NCBI GenBank assembly: GCA_965651535.1
Contig: CBFGSX010000055.1
Coordinates: forward strand, 1 to 9,299
Direction: 5' to 3'
Source of the DNA: JAQGJA01 sp965651535
Lineage (GTDB): Bacteria > Pseudomonadota > Alphaproteobacteria > Micavibrionales > SZUA-601
DNA: 9,299 nucleotides
The translations under genes and the position numbers were made by a program. Shown here piece after piece: positions 1 through 5,786 of this stretch. A model generated the notes under the pieces. That model saw nothing but the letters and a program-made list of their open reading frames with translations, had not been told where the DNA came from and ran no database searches. Numbering within the stretch: the first letter of the stretch is position 1; each line of letters begins with the position of its first letter.

Positions 1-2
1 TG

Positions 3-251
3 ACCGACACGAAAATTTTTACCGAAATCGGCATTGGCAACGACACGTTTGTCTCGACCGAAATTGAAACGGGCGATACGGAAACGCGCCGCCCCGGTTT
101 TGCCAAAATGAAATTGTGCGGGGTTTATCTGCGTCTGTGGGTCGGGCGCACGGTCTGGATCGTCTCGACCGTCAACGGTTTCACCCGCATGACGAAACCG
201 AAAAGGAAATTTAAATTACTCTTGGGTTTCGAGGGTGTTCCGTGTTCCTGA
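3..251 (+). CDS. small hypothetical protein, possibly DUF3977-like (5' edge cut)
   Basis: An open frame enters at the window edge and stops at TGA 249-251, giving 82 visible residues. The first two bases are TG, so one more base (A) outside the window would make an ATG directly before Thr-Asp-Thr-Lys. The protein may therefore be almost complete at about 83 residues. It begins TDTKIFTEIGIGNDTFVSTE, has a central aromatic/hydrophobic stretch (CGVYLRLWVGRTVWIVST) and a lysine-rich end with KPKRKFKLLLGF. The EIGIGN...FVSTE opening, the YLRLWVGRT centre and the K-rich FKLLLGF end resemble from memory the short uncharacterised DUF3977 family of about 80 residues. That assignment is unverified. No function is known. 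The palindromic repeat starts 3 bp after the stop codon. Confidence 0.5.
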   Translation, partial: TDTKIFTEIGIGNDTFVSTEIETGDTETRRPGFAKMKLCGVYLRLWVGRTVWIVSTVNGFTRMTKPKRKFKLLLGFEGVPCS

Positions 252-253
252 CG

Positions 254-337
254 TGTCATCCTGAGGCGGAACGCCGAAGGATCTCAGAGGAACAGGCTTT
301 ACGTCGTCCGGGATTCTTCGCTACGCTCAGAATGACA
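254..337. repeat. palindromic interspersed repeat (TGTCATCCTGAG ... CTCAGAATGACA)
   Basis: The left arm begins TGTCATCCTGAG at 254-265 and continues with a GAAGGATCTC block to 285. The right arm at 311-337 carries GATTCTTCG and ends CTCAGAATGACA (326-337). The arms are imperfect reverse complements of each other, so the segment can fold into one long hairpin. Repeats with this CCTGAG...CTCAGAATGACA pattern are scattered in intergenic regions of many proteobacterial genomes (general knowledge, not searched here). The element fills nearly the whole gap between the upstream small gene and rnhA, and its right end flows into the rnhA ribosome binding site. Confidence 0.7.
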
Positions 338-347
338 AGGGTATAAT

Positions 348-770
348 ATGAAACACGTCACCATTTACACCGACGGCGCATGCAAGGGAAATCCCGGCCC
401 GGGGGGCTGGGCGGCGTTGCTGGTGCACGGCAAGACGGAGAAAGAGCTGGTCGGCTCGGAGCCCGAGACGACGAATAACCGCATGGAGCTGACGGCCGCG
501 CTGATGGCGCTCAAAGCGCTCAAGGAAAGCTGCCGCGTCGATCTGTATACCGACAGCGAGTATGTGCAAAAAGGTATGACCGAATGGCTGCCGCAATGGA
601 AAGCGCGCGGATGGAAAAAAGTCGCCAATGCCGAAATCTGGCAGGCCTTGGAGATCGAGGCCGCCCTGCATGACATTACGTGGCATTGGGTGCGCGGCCA
701 TAACGGCCATGCGGAAAACGAACGCGTCGATGCGCTGGCGAGCAATGCGGCAGAGGCGGCGAAATCCTAG
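348..770 (+). CDS. rnhA: ribonuclease HI
   Basis: RNase HI cleaves the RNA strand of RNA/DNA hybrids in the cytoplasm, helping remove R-loops and Okazaki primers. The 140-residue protein is close to the usual size (E. coli 155). The catalytic carboxylates are all present: Asp9 in IYTDGACKGNPGPGGW, Glu47 in TTNNRMELTA, Asp69 in LYTDSEYV and Asp128 in NERVDALA. The active-site His118 lies in WVRGHNGHAENERVD. The basic handle region (QWKARGWKK, about residues 83-91) is kept. The ATG at 348 has an AAGGG at 337-341 with a 6-nt spacer, formed by the right end of the repeat. The TAG stop (768-770) overlaps the stop of the convergent gene within one CTAG. There is no room for a dedicated terminator. 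Confidence 0.97.
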   Translation: MKHVTIYTDGACKGNPGPGGWAALLVHGKTEKELVGSEPETTNNRMELTAALMALKALKESCRVDLYTDSEYVQKGMTEWLPQWKARGWKKVANAEIWQALEIEAALHDITWHWVRGHNGHAENERVDALASNAAEAAKS

Positions 771-1318
771 GAAGGCTGTTTTTTAAATAAATTCCGTATT
801 CCTGCGGTAAGCTGGCGCTCTTTTTTGGCCAGATAACCGCCCGCTTTTTGAAAACGCTCTTTTCCATCAAGATTATCCAGAAAATCGGCAATCCGGGTTC
901 CGTTATAGAGCCTGTCCACAATCTGGTAGGTAATCATCGAGGCAATAAATCCCATAGCAATGCCACCCATGCCGTAGGGGCTAAGCCATTCCTGGTCTTG
1001 CCTGAGCTTGTCCAGTTTTTCCTGTTGGACGGCCTTGAGGGATGAAATGGGGGTGCAATCCAGCGTCTCGCGCGGCAGGTCGGCGACGCAATATTCCGTG
1101 TGGCCGTTCTTCTCGAAAAGCTCCAGAACGGCAATCTCGTGCTTTATATCTCTTTCCCCAAGGTTTACGAGGGCGCTCTTGAAACCGTTTGCCACCGCAT
1201 AACCGACTCCTGCAACGGGCAGAACATACCCCGCCCCCAAAAAAGTCATTTGGCTGCCGACATACAAGGCGGTCGTATAACAAAACTGTTTGGTGTCGAA
1301 TTTATCGTCTTCGGTCAT
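767..1318 (-). CDS. hypothetical protein with two hydrophobic segments
   Basis: I do not recognise a family. The 183-residue product has a Gly/Ala/Val-rich hydrophobic segment at about 23-45 (MTFLGAGYVLPVAGVGYAVA) and a second at about 113-133 (YGMGGIAMGFIASMITYQIV). A charged Lys/Gln/Glu stretch with coiled-coil character lies at about 92-111, and the tail is basic (ending NLFKKQPS). This suggests a small membrane-associated protein with two membrane hairpins or helices; no catalytic motif is visible. The ATG at 1316-1318 follows a GAGG about 7 nt upstream, and a good sigma70-type promoter lies at 1350-1378. Its stop codon lies inside the rnhA stop (shared CTAG 767-770). It is divergent from ctrA, so its promoter region could be influenced by the TTAA and GANTC sites there (inference). 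Confidence 0.75.
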   Translation of the reverse strand: MTEDDKFDTKQFCYTTALYVGSQMTFLGAGYVLPVAGVGYAVANGFKSALVNLGERDIKHEIAVLELFEKNGHTEYCVADLPRETLDCTPISSLKAVQQEKLDKLRQDQEWLSPYGMGGIAMGFIASMITYQIVDRLYNGTRIADFLDNLDGKERFQKAGGYLAKKERQLTAGIRNLFKKQPS

Positions 1319-1349
1319 GATTCAGCCTCGCTGGAAATACAGGAGGTGG

Positions 1350-1378
1350 ATTATGATAGAAGGCCTGCACTATGTCAA
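1350..1378 (-). promoter_or_regulatory. sigma70-type promoter for the minus-strand hypothetical gene
   Basis: On the minus strand there is a perfect -35 TTGACA (plus strand TGTCAA at 1373-1378), a 17-bp spacer and a -10 CATAAT (plus strand ATTATG at 1350-1355). Transcription would start near 1343, leaving about 25 nt of leader before the ATG at 1318. This is among the best-matching promoters in the window. Confidence 0.7.
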
Positions 1379-1411
1379 TATAACCCTTTCACTGAATCTT
1401 AAAGATTTTCC

Positions 1412-1441
1412 TTGTTAATTAACCTTAATTAATGCTACATT
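1412..1441 (+). promoter_or_regulatory. probable ctrA promoter overlapped by TTAA (CtrA-like) boxes
   Basis: TTGTTA (1412-1417), an 18-bp spacer and TACATT (1436-1441) preceded by TG (1433-1434, extended -10) form a plausible promoter, with a start near 1448 and a leader of about 49 nt to ctrA. The spacer contains TTAATTAACCTTAATTAA (1415-1432), a near-perfect palindrome of repeated TTAA half sites. CtrA of Caulobacter binds TTAA-N7-TTAA. Here the half sites are 6 bp apart, one less than canonical. GANTC sites occur at 1319-1323, 1394-1398 and 1468-1472. Autoregulation by CtrA is inferred, not shown. Confidence 0.55.
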
Positions 1442-1496
1442 GGAAATCGAAGACGGCGTTACGGCGCGAATCAAGCTGACAAACGGGGAGGCTCTC

Positions 1497-2225
1497 ATGC
1501 GCGTATTATTGGTGGAAGACGACAGCTCAACGGCGAAATCGATCGAGTTGATGCTCAAGTCGGAAAATTTCATCGTCGATTCAACCGACCTCGGCGAGGA
1601 CGGTCTGGAGATCGGCAAACTCTACGACTACGACATTATCATTCTGGATATCATGCTGCCGGATATCGACGGTTACGAAGTGCTGCGCCGCCTGCGCGAC
1701 GCCCGCGTCGAAACGCCGATCCTGATCCTGTCGGGACTGACGGAACTGGACAGCAAGATCAAGGGTCTTGGCTTTGGCGCCGACGATTACTTGACCAAGC
1801 CGTTCGACAAGCGCGAATTGCTGGCGCGTATCCACGCCATCGTCCGCCGCTCGAAGGGCCATGCGCAATCCATCATCAAGACCGGCAAGCTGGCGGTCAA
1901 TCTCGATGCCCGCACGGTCGAGGCCGACGGCAAACCGCTGCACCTGCCCGGCAAGGAATACGGAATCGTGGAACTCTTGTCGCTGCGCACAGGCACGACG
2001 CTAACCAAGGAAATGTTCCTCAACCCCCTCAATCGCGGGATGGATGAGCCGGAAGTGAAAATTATCGACGTGTTCATCTGCAAGCTGCGCAAAAAACTGG
2101 CGCAGGCCACGGGCGGGCAGAATTACATCGAAACGGTTTGGGGACGCGGCTATGTGCTGCGCGACCCCGAAGCCGCAGGCAAGCCAGCCGGCGGCTCGAA
2201 AGAAAAGGTCGTCGCGCAAGCATAA
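1497..2225 (+). CDS. ctrA: CtrA, cell-cycle response regulator (OmpR family)
   Basis: CtrA is the DNA-binding master response regulator of alphaproteobacteria, controlling cell-cycle, division and motility genes. It is phosphorylated through the CckA-ChpT relay. The receiver domain covers about 1-115: acidic pocket Glu7-Asp8-Asp9, phosphoacceptor Asp51 in IILDIMLPD, ILSG, and the TKPF lysine. The winged-helix output domain follows, with the family signatures RRSKGHAQS, GKEYGIVELLSLRTGTTLTKEMFLN, GMDEPEVKIIDVFICKLRKKL and IETVWGRGYVLRDP. These are nearly identical to Caulobacter CtrA. The length is 242 residues. I start at ATG 1497 because MRVLLVEDD is the family start and GGGGAGG (1485-1491) sits 5 nt upstream; a longer in-frame start at 1440 (TTG) lacks both. 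The tail after residue 223 is Gly/Ala/Lys-rich and ends in Gln-Ala rather than Ala-Ala. A strong terminator follows. Confidence 0.96.
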   Translation: MRVLLVEDDSSTAKSIELMLKSENFIVDSTDLGEDGLEIGKLYDYDIIILDIMLPDIDGYEVLRRLRDARVETPILILSGLTELDSKIKGLGFGADDYLTKPFDKRELLARIHAIVRRSKGHAQSIIKTGKLAVNLDARTVEADGKPLHLPGKEYGIVELLSLRTGTTLTKEMFLNPLNRGMDEPEVKIIDVFICKLRKKLAQATGGQNYIETVWGRGYVLRDPEAAGKPAGGSKEKVVAQA

Positions 2226-2245
2226 GCGGCCTGAAACGCGCAGCA

Positions 2246-2259
2246 GGAGGCTTGCCTCC
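2246..2259. repeat. short perfect inverted repeat downstream of ctrA
   Basis: GGAGGCTTGCCTCC is a 14-bp perfect palindrome 20 bp after the ctrA stop. It may form a small hairpin (5-bp stem, 4-nt loop) but has no U-tract, so it is not a terminator on its own. It could help protect the ctrA mRNA end. Confidence 0.35.
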
Positions 2260-2277
2260 ACGCGCCTTAAAACTTAG

Positions 2278-2323
2278 AAACCCGGGGAATTTCCGCTACC
2301 GCAATAGCTCCCCGGGTTTTTTT
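2278..2323 (+). terminator. rho-independent terminator of ctrA
   Basis: Stem arms AAACCCGGGGA (2278-2288) and TCCCCGGGTTT (2309-2319) pair over 11 bp around a 20-nt loop and are followed by a run of seven T (2317-2323). It lies 53 bp after the ctrA stop and is a strong intrinsic terminator in the plus direction. Confidence 0.88.
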
Positions 2324-2333
2324 ACGACTGCAG

Positions 2334-2461
2334 GTCATCCCCGACCATGAGCGCGACAGCGCGAAGCCGATCGGGGATCCAGTAGAATGAAGCGCAGCGC
2401 AAAATACCTTCTGGATTCCCGCTGAAGTTTACCCCGTGCTACGACACGGGGCGGGAATGAC
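2334..2461. repeat. interspersed repeat of three adjacent hairpins with GTCAT/ATGAC ends
   Basis: The outer ends GTCAT (2334-2338) and ATGAC (2457-2461) are inverted. Hairpin 1 pairs ATCCCCGA (2337-2344) with TCGGGGAT (2371-2378). The middle segment begins CCAG (2379-2382) and ends CTGG (2411-2414). Hairpin 3 pairs ATTCCCG (2415-2421) with CGGGAAT (2452-2458) and contains an inner perfect stem CCCCGTG/CACGGGG (2432-2438, 2445-2451). This is a REP/MITE-like non-coding element. I see no coding capacity, and together with the ctrA terminator it accounts for most of the gap between ctrA and the pirin gene. From 2462 to 2523 I see only a leader with a ribosome binding site. Confidence 0.72.
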
Positions 2462-2523
2462 AAGTGTGGGGCAGGATAGACTTTGGACGCAAAAAATCTA
2501 TCTCACTCTCCTGAGAGGAAACC

Positions 2524-3228
2524 ATGCTGACCATTCGTAAATCAAAGGATCGCGGCTACCGCGATCATGGCTGGCTCAATGCCCGCCACAGTTTTTCATT
2601 CGGCGATTACCGCGACGAAAACCATATGGGGTTTTCGGATCTGCGCGTGCTCAATGACGACATCGTGCAGCCGCAGCACGGCTTTGCCGAGCATCCGCAC
2701 CGCGATATGGAGATCATCACCTATGTGCTGTCGGGCGAGCTGACGCACGCGGATTCGATGGGCAACGGCTCGACCATCCGCGCGGGCGACATCCAGGTCA
2801 TGTCGGCGGGCAGCGGCGTGCGCCACGCGGAAAAAAACGCGCATCATGACGCGCCGCTGCATCTGATCCAGATCTGGATCATGCCCGAGGCCAAAGGTCT
2901 GCCGCCGCGCTATGCCGAGAAAAAATTCAGCGACGATGAAAAACGCGGCAAATTGCGGTTGATCGTCTCGCGTGACGGAGCCGAGGATTCGCTGACCATT
3001 GCGCAGGACGCGAAAATCTATGCGGCGCTGCTGGACGGTGACGAGGAAATCGGATTCAAATTCGACCCCGCCCGCGCGGCCTATATCCAAGTCGTGCGCG
3101 GATCATTATCGCTGAACAGCCACCGCCTCGAGGCGGGCGACGGCGTGAAAATCTCGGACGAGGATTTTCTGCATTTCACCCAGGGTGCGGATGCCGAGTT
3201 TCTGCTGTTTGATATGCGCCCGCACTAG
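2524..3228 (+). CDS. pirin family protein (YhhW-like quercetin 2,3-dioxygenase family)
   Basis: This is a 234-residue bicupin pirin. Bacterial members such as E. coli YhhW bind one metal in the N-terminal cupin and have quercetinase activity in vitro; the physiological role is unclear, and stress or redox links have been suggested. The metal ligands are conserved at the YhhW positions: His57 and His59 (FAEHPHRDMEII), His101 and Glu103 (SGVRHAEKN). Other signatures are RHSFSFGDY (21-29) and LRVLNDDIVQP (40-50) near the N-terminus, GDIQVMSAGSGV before the second ligand pair, and HLIQIWIMP. The shorter C-terminal cupin covers about 150-234. The start at 2524 has GAGAGGA just upstream. The protein lacks a signal peptide and is cytoplasmic. 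The TAG stop overlaps that of the convergent channel gene in one CTAG (3225-3228). No clear promoter is visible in the 62 bp after the repeat. Confidence 0.93.
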   Translation: MLTIRKSKDRGYRDHGWLNARHSFSFGDYRDENHMGFSDLRVLNDDIVQPQHGFAEHPHRDMEIITYVLSGELTHADSMGNGSTIRAGDIQVMSAGSGVRHAEKNAHHDAPLHLIQIWIMPEAKGLPPRYAEKKFSDDEKRGKLRLIVSRDGAEDSLTIAQDAKIYAALLDGDEEIGFKFDPARAAYIQVVRGSLSLNSHRLEAGDGVKISDEDFLHFTQGADAEFLLFDMRPH

Positions 3229-4334
3229 ACCGATTTGGTCTCGGGGCGCATATGCACCACGCGCTGCGGGAAGGGAATTTCGATGCCGACGCGGTCGAAC
3301 TCTTCCTTCAGGCGACGGTTGAATTCGCGGCCCACGGCCCATTGCTTGACCGGTTGCGTTTTAATGCGCGCCTTGATGGTGATGGCGCTGTCGCCGAACG
3401 CATCCACGCCGTTGATCTCGGTTGGCTCGACGATCATCGGTGCAAAGTTTTCATCGGCGCGCATGGCCTCGTCCACCGCGCGGATCGCGTCGAACGCCTT
3501 GCCGATATCGGTGTCGTATGCCACGCCGATGTTAAAGACGTAAAAGCTGAAATCCTTGGTCATGTTTTCGATGATCGTCACCTGGCTATAGGGGATGGTC
3601 ATGACCGTGCCGTCAAAGCCGCGCAGCTGAATCTTGCGCAGCGTGATGCGCTCGACCAGCCCGCCATACGTGCCGATTTTCACCACATCGCCGATCTGGA
3701 GCAGATCCTCGATGATGATGGTAAAGCCCGAGATAATGTCCTGAATGGATTTTTGCGCGCCCAAGGCCACTGCCACGCCCGCGACCCCCGCGCCGGTCAG
3801 AAGCGGCGCGATATTGACGCCCAGATCGCCCAGCAACATAAAGCCGTAAATCACGATCAGCGCGATGGTCATCACATTGACGGAAACGGGGAACAGGGTC
3901 TGGGCGCGCTGGGACGCGGCGCCGCTGCGGCCGATCAGCACGCGGCGCAAAAAGAAATAACAGATTTCCCACGCGACGACGAACACCGCGCCGACAAGAA
4001 TCTGCCGCGTGACAAAGGCGACGGGCGCTTCGAGATGGGCGACCAGCCATTCATGCGTTTTCGGAAACCATACCGCCGTCAAAATCGTCGCCAGCGTGCC
4101 CAGCAGATATAAAATGACGGTGCGGAACAGCAATTTCACCTGCCACAGCATACGGCGTTTCTGGTGGGCGACGGCGGCGGTGTTTTCGATGTAAACGACG
4201 ACGCGCTGATTGGCGAGGATCGACATCCAGATCAGCACGATCAGGCCGAACACCACGCCGCCCGTCATCAGGATTCCGGCCTGATTGGCGCTGAAGAACT
4301 CGCCGGCGGATTGGAACAGGCTGCTGAAAGTCAT
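3225..4334 (-). CDS. MscS-family mechanosensitive ion channel
   Basis: This 369-residue inner-membrane channel would release solutes on osmotic downshock. Hydrophobic segments lie at about 19-40, 69-90, 109-131 and 152-169, followed by the Gly/Ala-rich pore helix at about 177-207 (LLTGAGVAGVAVALGAQKSI then DIISGFTIIIED). That pore helix is the hallmark of MscS TM3. The beta domain follows (QIGDVVKIG, GLVERITLRKIQLRGFDG, TIPYSQV), then the alpha/beta C-terminal domain ending near IEIPFPQRVVHMRP. It has two more N-terminal helices than the three of E. coli MscS, as in many YbdG/YnaI-like relatives. The ATG at 4332-4334 has GGAGA about 4 nt upstream. A terminator for the upstream tRNA gene lies only 27 bp before the start, so no obvious promoter fits between them. 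Confidence 0.94.
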   Translation of the reverse strand: MTFSSLFQSAGEFFSANQAGILMTGGVVFGLIVLIWMSILANQRVVVYIENTAAVAHQKRRMLWQVKLLFRTVILYLLGTLATILTAVWFPKTHEWLVAHLEAPVAFVTRQILVGAVFVVAWEICYFFLRRVLIGRSGAASQRAQTLFPVSVNVMTIALIVIYGFMLLGDLGVNIAPLLTGAGVAGVAVALGAQKSIQDIISGFTIIIEDLLQIGDVVKIGTYGGLVERITLRKIQLRGFDGTVMTIPYSQVTIIENMTKDFSFYVFNIGVAYDTDIGKAFDAIRAVDEAMRADENFAPMIVEPTEINGVDAFGDSAITIKARIKTQPVKQWAVGREFNRRLKEEFDRVGIEIPFPQRVVHMRPETKSV

Positions 4335-4360
4335 GGTTTCTCCATCGGTTTTGGAAAGGA

Positions 4361-4378
4361 TAAAACGCCGGGACGGCG
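4361..4378 (-). terminator. terminator downstream of tRNA-Ala
   Basis: On the minus strand, CGCCG-TCC-CGGCG (plus 4366-4378) forms a perfect 5-bp hairpin followed by TTTTA (plus 4361-4365). It lies 11 nt after the tRNA CCA end and 27 nt before the MscS start codon. It is short, so some readthrough into the channel gene is possible. Confidence 0.6.
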
Positions 4379-4388
4379 CAAGAGGGGC

Positions 4389-4464
4389 TGGTGGAGCTGA
4401 GGAGGATCGAACTCCCGACCTCGGCAGTGCGATTGCCGCGCTCTCCCAGCTGAGCTACAGCCCC
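4389..4464 (-). tRNA. tRNA-Ala (anticodon CGC)
   Basis: The minus strand folds as a 76-nt tRNA. The acceptor GGGGCTG pairs with CAGCTCC and contains the G3-U70 pair that specifies alanine. The D-arm GCTC/GAGC, the anticodon stem CGGCA/TGCCG around loop ATCGCAC (anticodon CGC, reading GCG) and the T-arm GGGAG TTCGATC CTCC are all intact. The discriminator is A and CCA is encoded. The CGC isoacceptor suits the GC-rich codon use seen here. Confidence 0.97.
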
Positions 4465-4478
4465 ACAGATTAAAGACG

Positions 4479-4507
4479 AGTATAAAAACAGCCCGGTTTT
4501 CCTGCAA
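4479..4507 (-). promoter_or_regulatory. candidate promoter of tRNA-Ala
   Basis: On the minus strand, TTGCAG (plus 4502-4507), a 17-bp spacer and TATACT (plus 4479-4484) place the transcription start near 4472, about 8 nt before the tRNA 5' end. The -10 is a 5/6 match and the -35 is weaker (3/6). The position and spacing are right for a tRNA promoter. Confidence 0.5.
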
Positions 4508-4519
4508 GTCCCGTTCCTT

Positions 4520-5629
4520 TTATTCCTTGGCGGAGGAAAGGCGGCTTTCCTGTGCGGGAAGGGGCGGTTTTTCCGGATGCGGGACACGCTTATAGCGGTT
4601 GCGCCATTGTTTCTTGGCCATGTCCTGCATATCGACGATCTTGTCGGTTTCGTCCACGATCTCGGCGCCCAAAAGCGTCTCGATCACGTCTTCCATCGTG
4701 ACGACGCCGGACATACCGCCGAACTCGTCCACCACCAGCGCGATATGTTCGCGCTTTTCGATGAATTCGTTGAAGAGTTTCAGGATGTTGTAATTCTCGG
4801 GGATCGTGATGATGTCGCGGCGGAACGTGCTGAGCGGCTTGTCCTTTTCGTCGTCGATCAAATGCTCGAGCACCTCGTCCTTGAGGACGTAACCGATGAT
4901 CGTTTCGCTTTCGGCCGTTTCGCGCAGGGGAATGCGGGAAAAGACCAGCTCATCCTGAAGGTCGTAGAATTGCCGGGCCGTCATGCTTTGCGGCGCGGAG
5001 ACGATGACGGGACGCGGCGTCATCACGTCGCGCGCCTTGTAATTCTTGAAGTGAAGAAGGTTGTGGATGAAATTGCTTTCGGACGCGTCCAGCAGGCCTT
5101 CCTGCGATCCGATTTGTGCCAGCGCCAGAAAATCCGTCCGCGAAAAGACGCTTTTTTCCTTTTCCGCGTTGAATATGCCGGTGATGCGTTGGCACAGCCA
5201 GATGACCGGCTTCAGCACGATCAGGATAAAATGCAGGCTGCGGATCGTAAAAGGCGCCAGCGCCTTCCAGTTTGTCGCGCCGATGGTTTTCGGGATGATC
5301 TCGGACAGGATCAGGATCGCCGCCGTCATGACGAACGGCACGCCCAAGCCTGTAATCAGCGGGTGGGCGTCCCCCCAGATTTTGGTCGCTTCCTGTCCGA
5401 CCCCGATGGCACCGGCCGTGTGGGCGATGGTGTTCAAGGTCAGAATTCCCGCCAGAGGTCGGTCGATATTATCCTTGAAGTCTTTCAGGATCGTGCCGAG
5501 CCGTCCGCCTTCGTTTAATTGTATCTGCATATAAGAGGGCGAGATGCTCAGCAGCACGGCCTCCCAAAGAGAACATAAAAAGGAGAAGATAAGAGAAACG
5601 GTGAAAAAGGCGAAAAGCGTCGATAGCAT
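4520..5629 (-). CDS. CNNM (DUF21) domain protein with CBS pair, CorC/HlyC-like
   Basis: This is an inner-membrane protein of the CNNM/CorC class, whose studied members transport or regulate Mg2+ (and in some bacteria Co2+). The 369 residues divide into a DUF21/CNNM membrane domain at about 1-155 (helices near 3-27, 58-78, 92-112 and 128-150; motifs WEAVLLSIS, LTLNTIAHTAGAIGVG, LSEIIPKTIGA) and a CBS pair at about 195-330 (DVMTPRPVIV; then ALVVDEFGGMSGVVTMEDVI and ETLLGAEIVDETD). The C-terminal CorC_HlyC domain found in many relatives is absent; only a basic, proline-rich tail of about 40 residues remains. ATG 5629 is the first start codon after an in-frame stop and is needed for the first helix, but no well-spaced Shine-Dalgarno precedes it (GAGG is 14 nt away). 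Haemolysin annotations for this family are historical. Confidence 0.92.
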   Translation of the reverse strand: MLSTLFAFFTVSLIFSFLCSLWEAVLLSISPSYMQIQLNEGGRLGTILKDFKDNIDRPLAGILTLNTIAHTAGAIGVGQEATKIWGDAHPLITGLGVPFVMTAAILILSEIIPKTIGATNWKALAPFTIRSLHFILIVLKPVIWLCQRITGIFNAEKEKSVFSRTDFLALAQIGSQEGLLDASESNFIHNLLHFKNYKARDVMTPRPVIVSAPQSMTARQFYDLQDELVFSRIPLRETAESETIIGYVLKDEVLEHLIDDEKDKPLSTFRRDIITIPENYNILKLFNEFIEKREHIALVVDEFGGMSGVVTMEDVIETLLGAEIVDETDKIVDMQDMAKKQWRNRYKRVPHPEKPPLPAQESRLSSAKE

Positions 5630-5786
5630 GGGGCGGGTGATTTCCTCGGATGTCTTTCAATAGCAGAGATACGCGGGAAAGCACAAGGAATTTTCATCAA
5701 TTATGTTATCTATTATGGCTGCGCCCCCTTTTCCCGGGCCGGTTCTTTGACTAGGGTATTTTTCCTTTCCGCCGCAGGGTGCTTTC

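Noticed and set aside
342..347. TATAAT directly before the rnhA ATG, resembling a -10 box
   Set aside because: No -35 at the right distance, and transcription would begin inside the coding region. Probably chance.
1353..1418. 21-codon open frame on the plus strand with a perfect AGGAGG 6 nt upstream, ahead of ctrA
   Set aside because: Its ATG and 5' region coincide with the -10 and -35 boxes of a strong minus-strand promoter (1350-1378), the ctrA promoter lies downstream of it, and the peptide has no recognisable feature. A leader peptide is not excluded.
1440..1496. Longer TTG start for ctrA
   Set aside because: MRVLLVEDD at 1497 is the family start and has GGGGAGG 5 nt upstream; the extension overlaps the promoter.
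2138..2350. 70-residue plus-strand frame overlapping the ctrA 3' end and terminator
   Set aside because: Runs through the terminator hairpin into the repeat, with no ribosome binding site or recognisable content.
3252..4112. 286-residue open frame antisense to the MscS gene
   Set aside because: Shadow of a strongly conserved channel gene; its His/Asp/Arg-rich composition is typical of antisense GC-rich frames.
4577..5518. 313-residue open frame antisense to the CNNM gene
   Set aside because: Shadow frame; the opposite strand has clear CNNM and CBS motifs.
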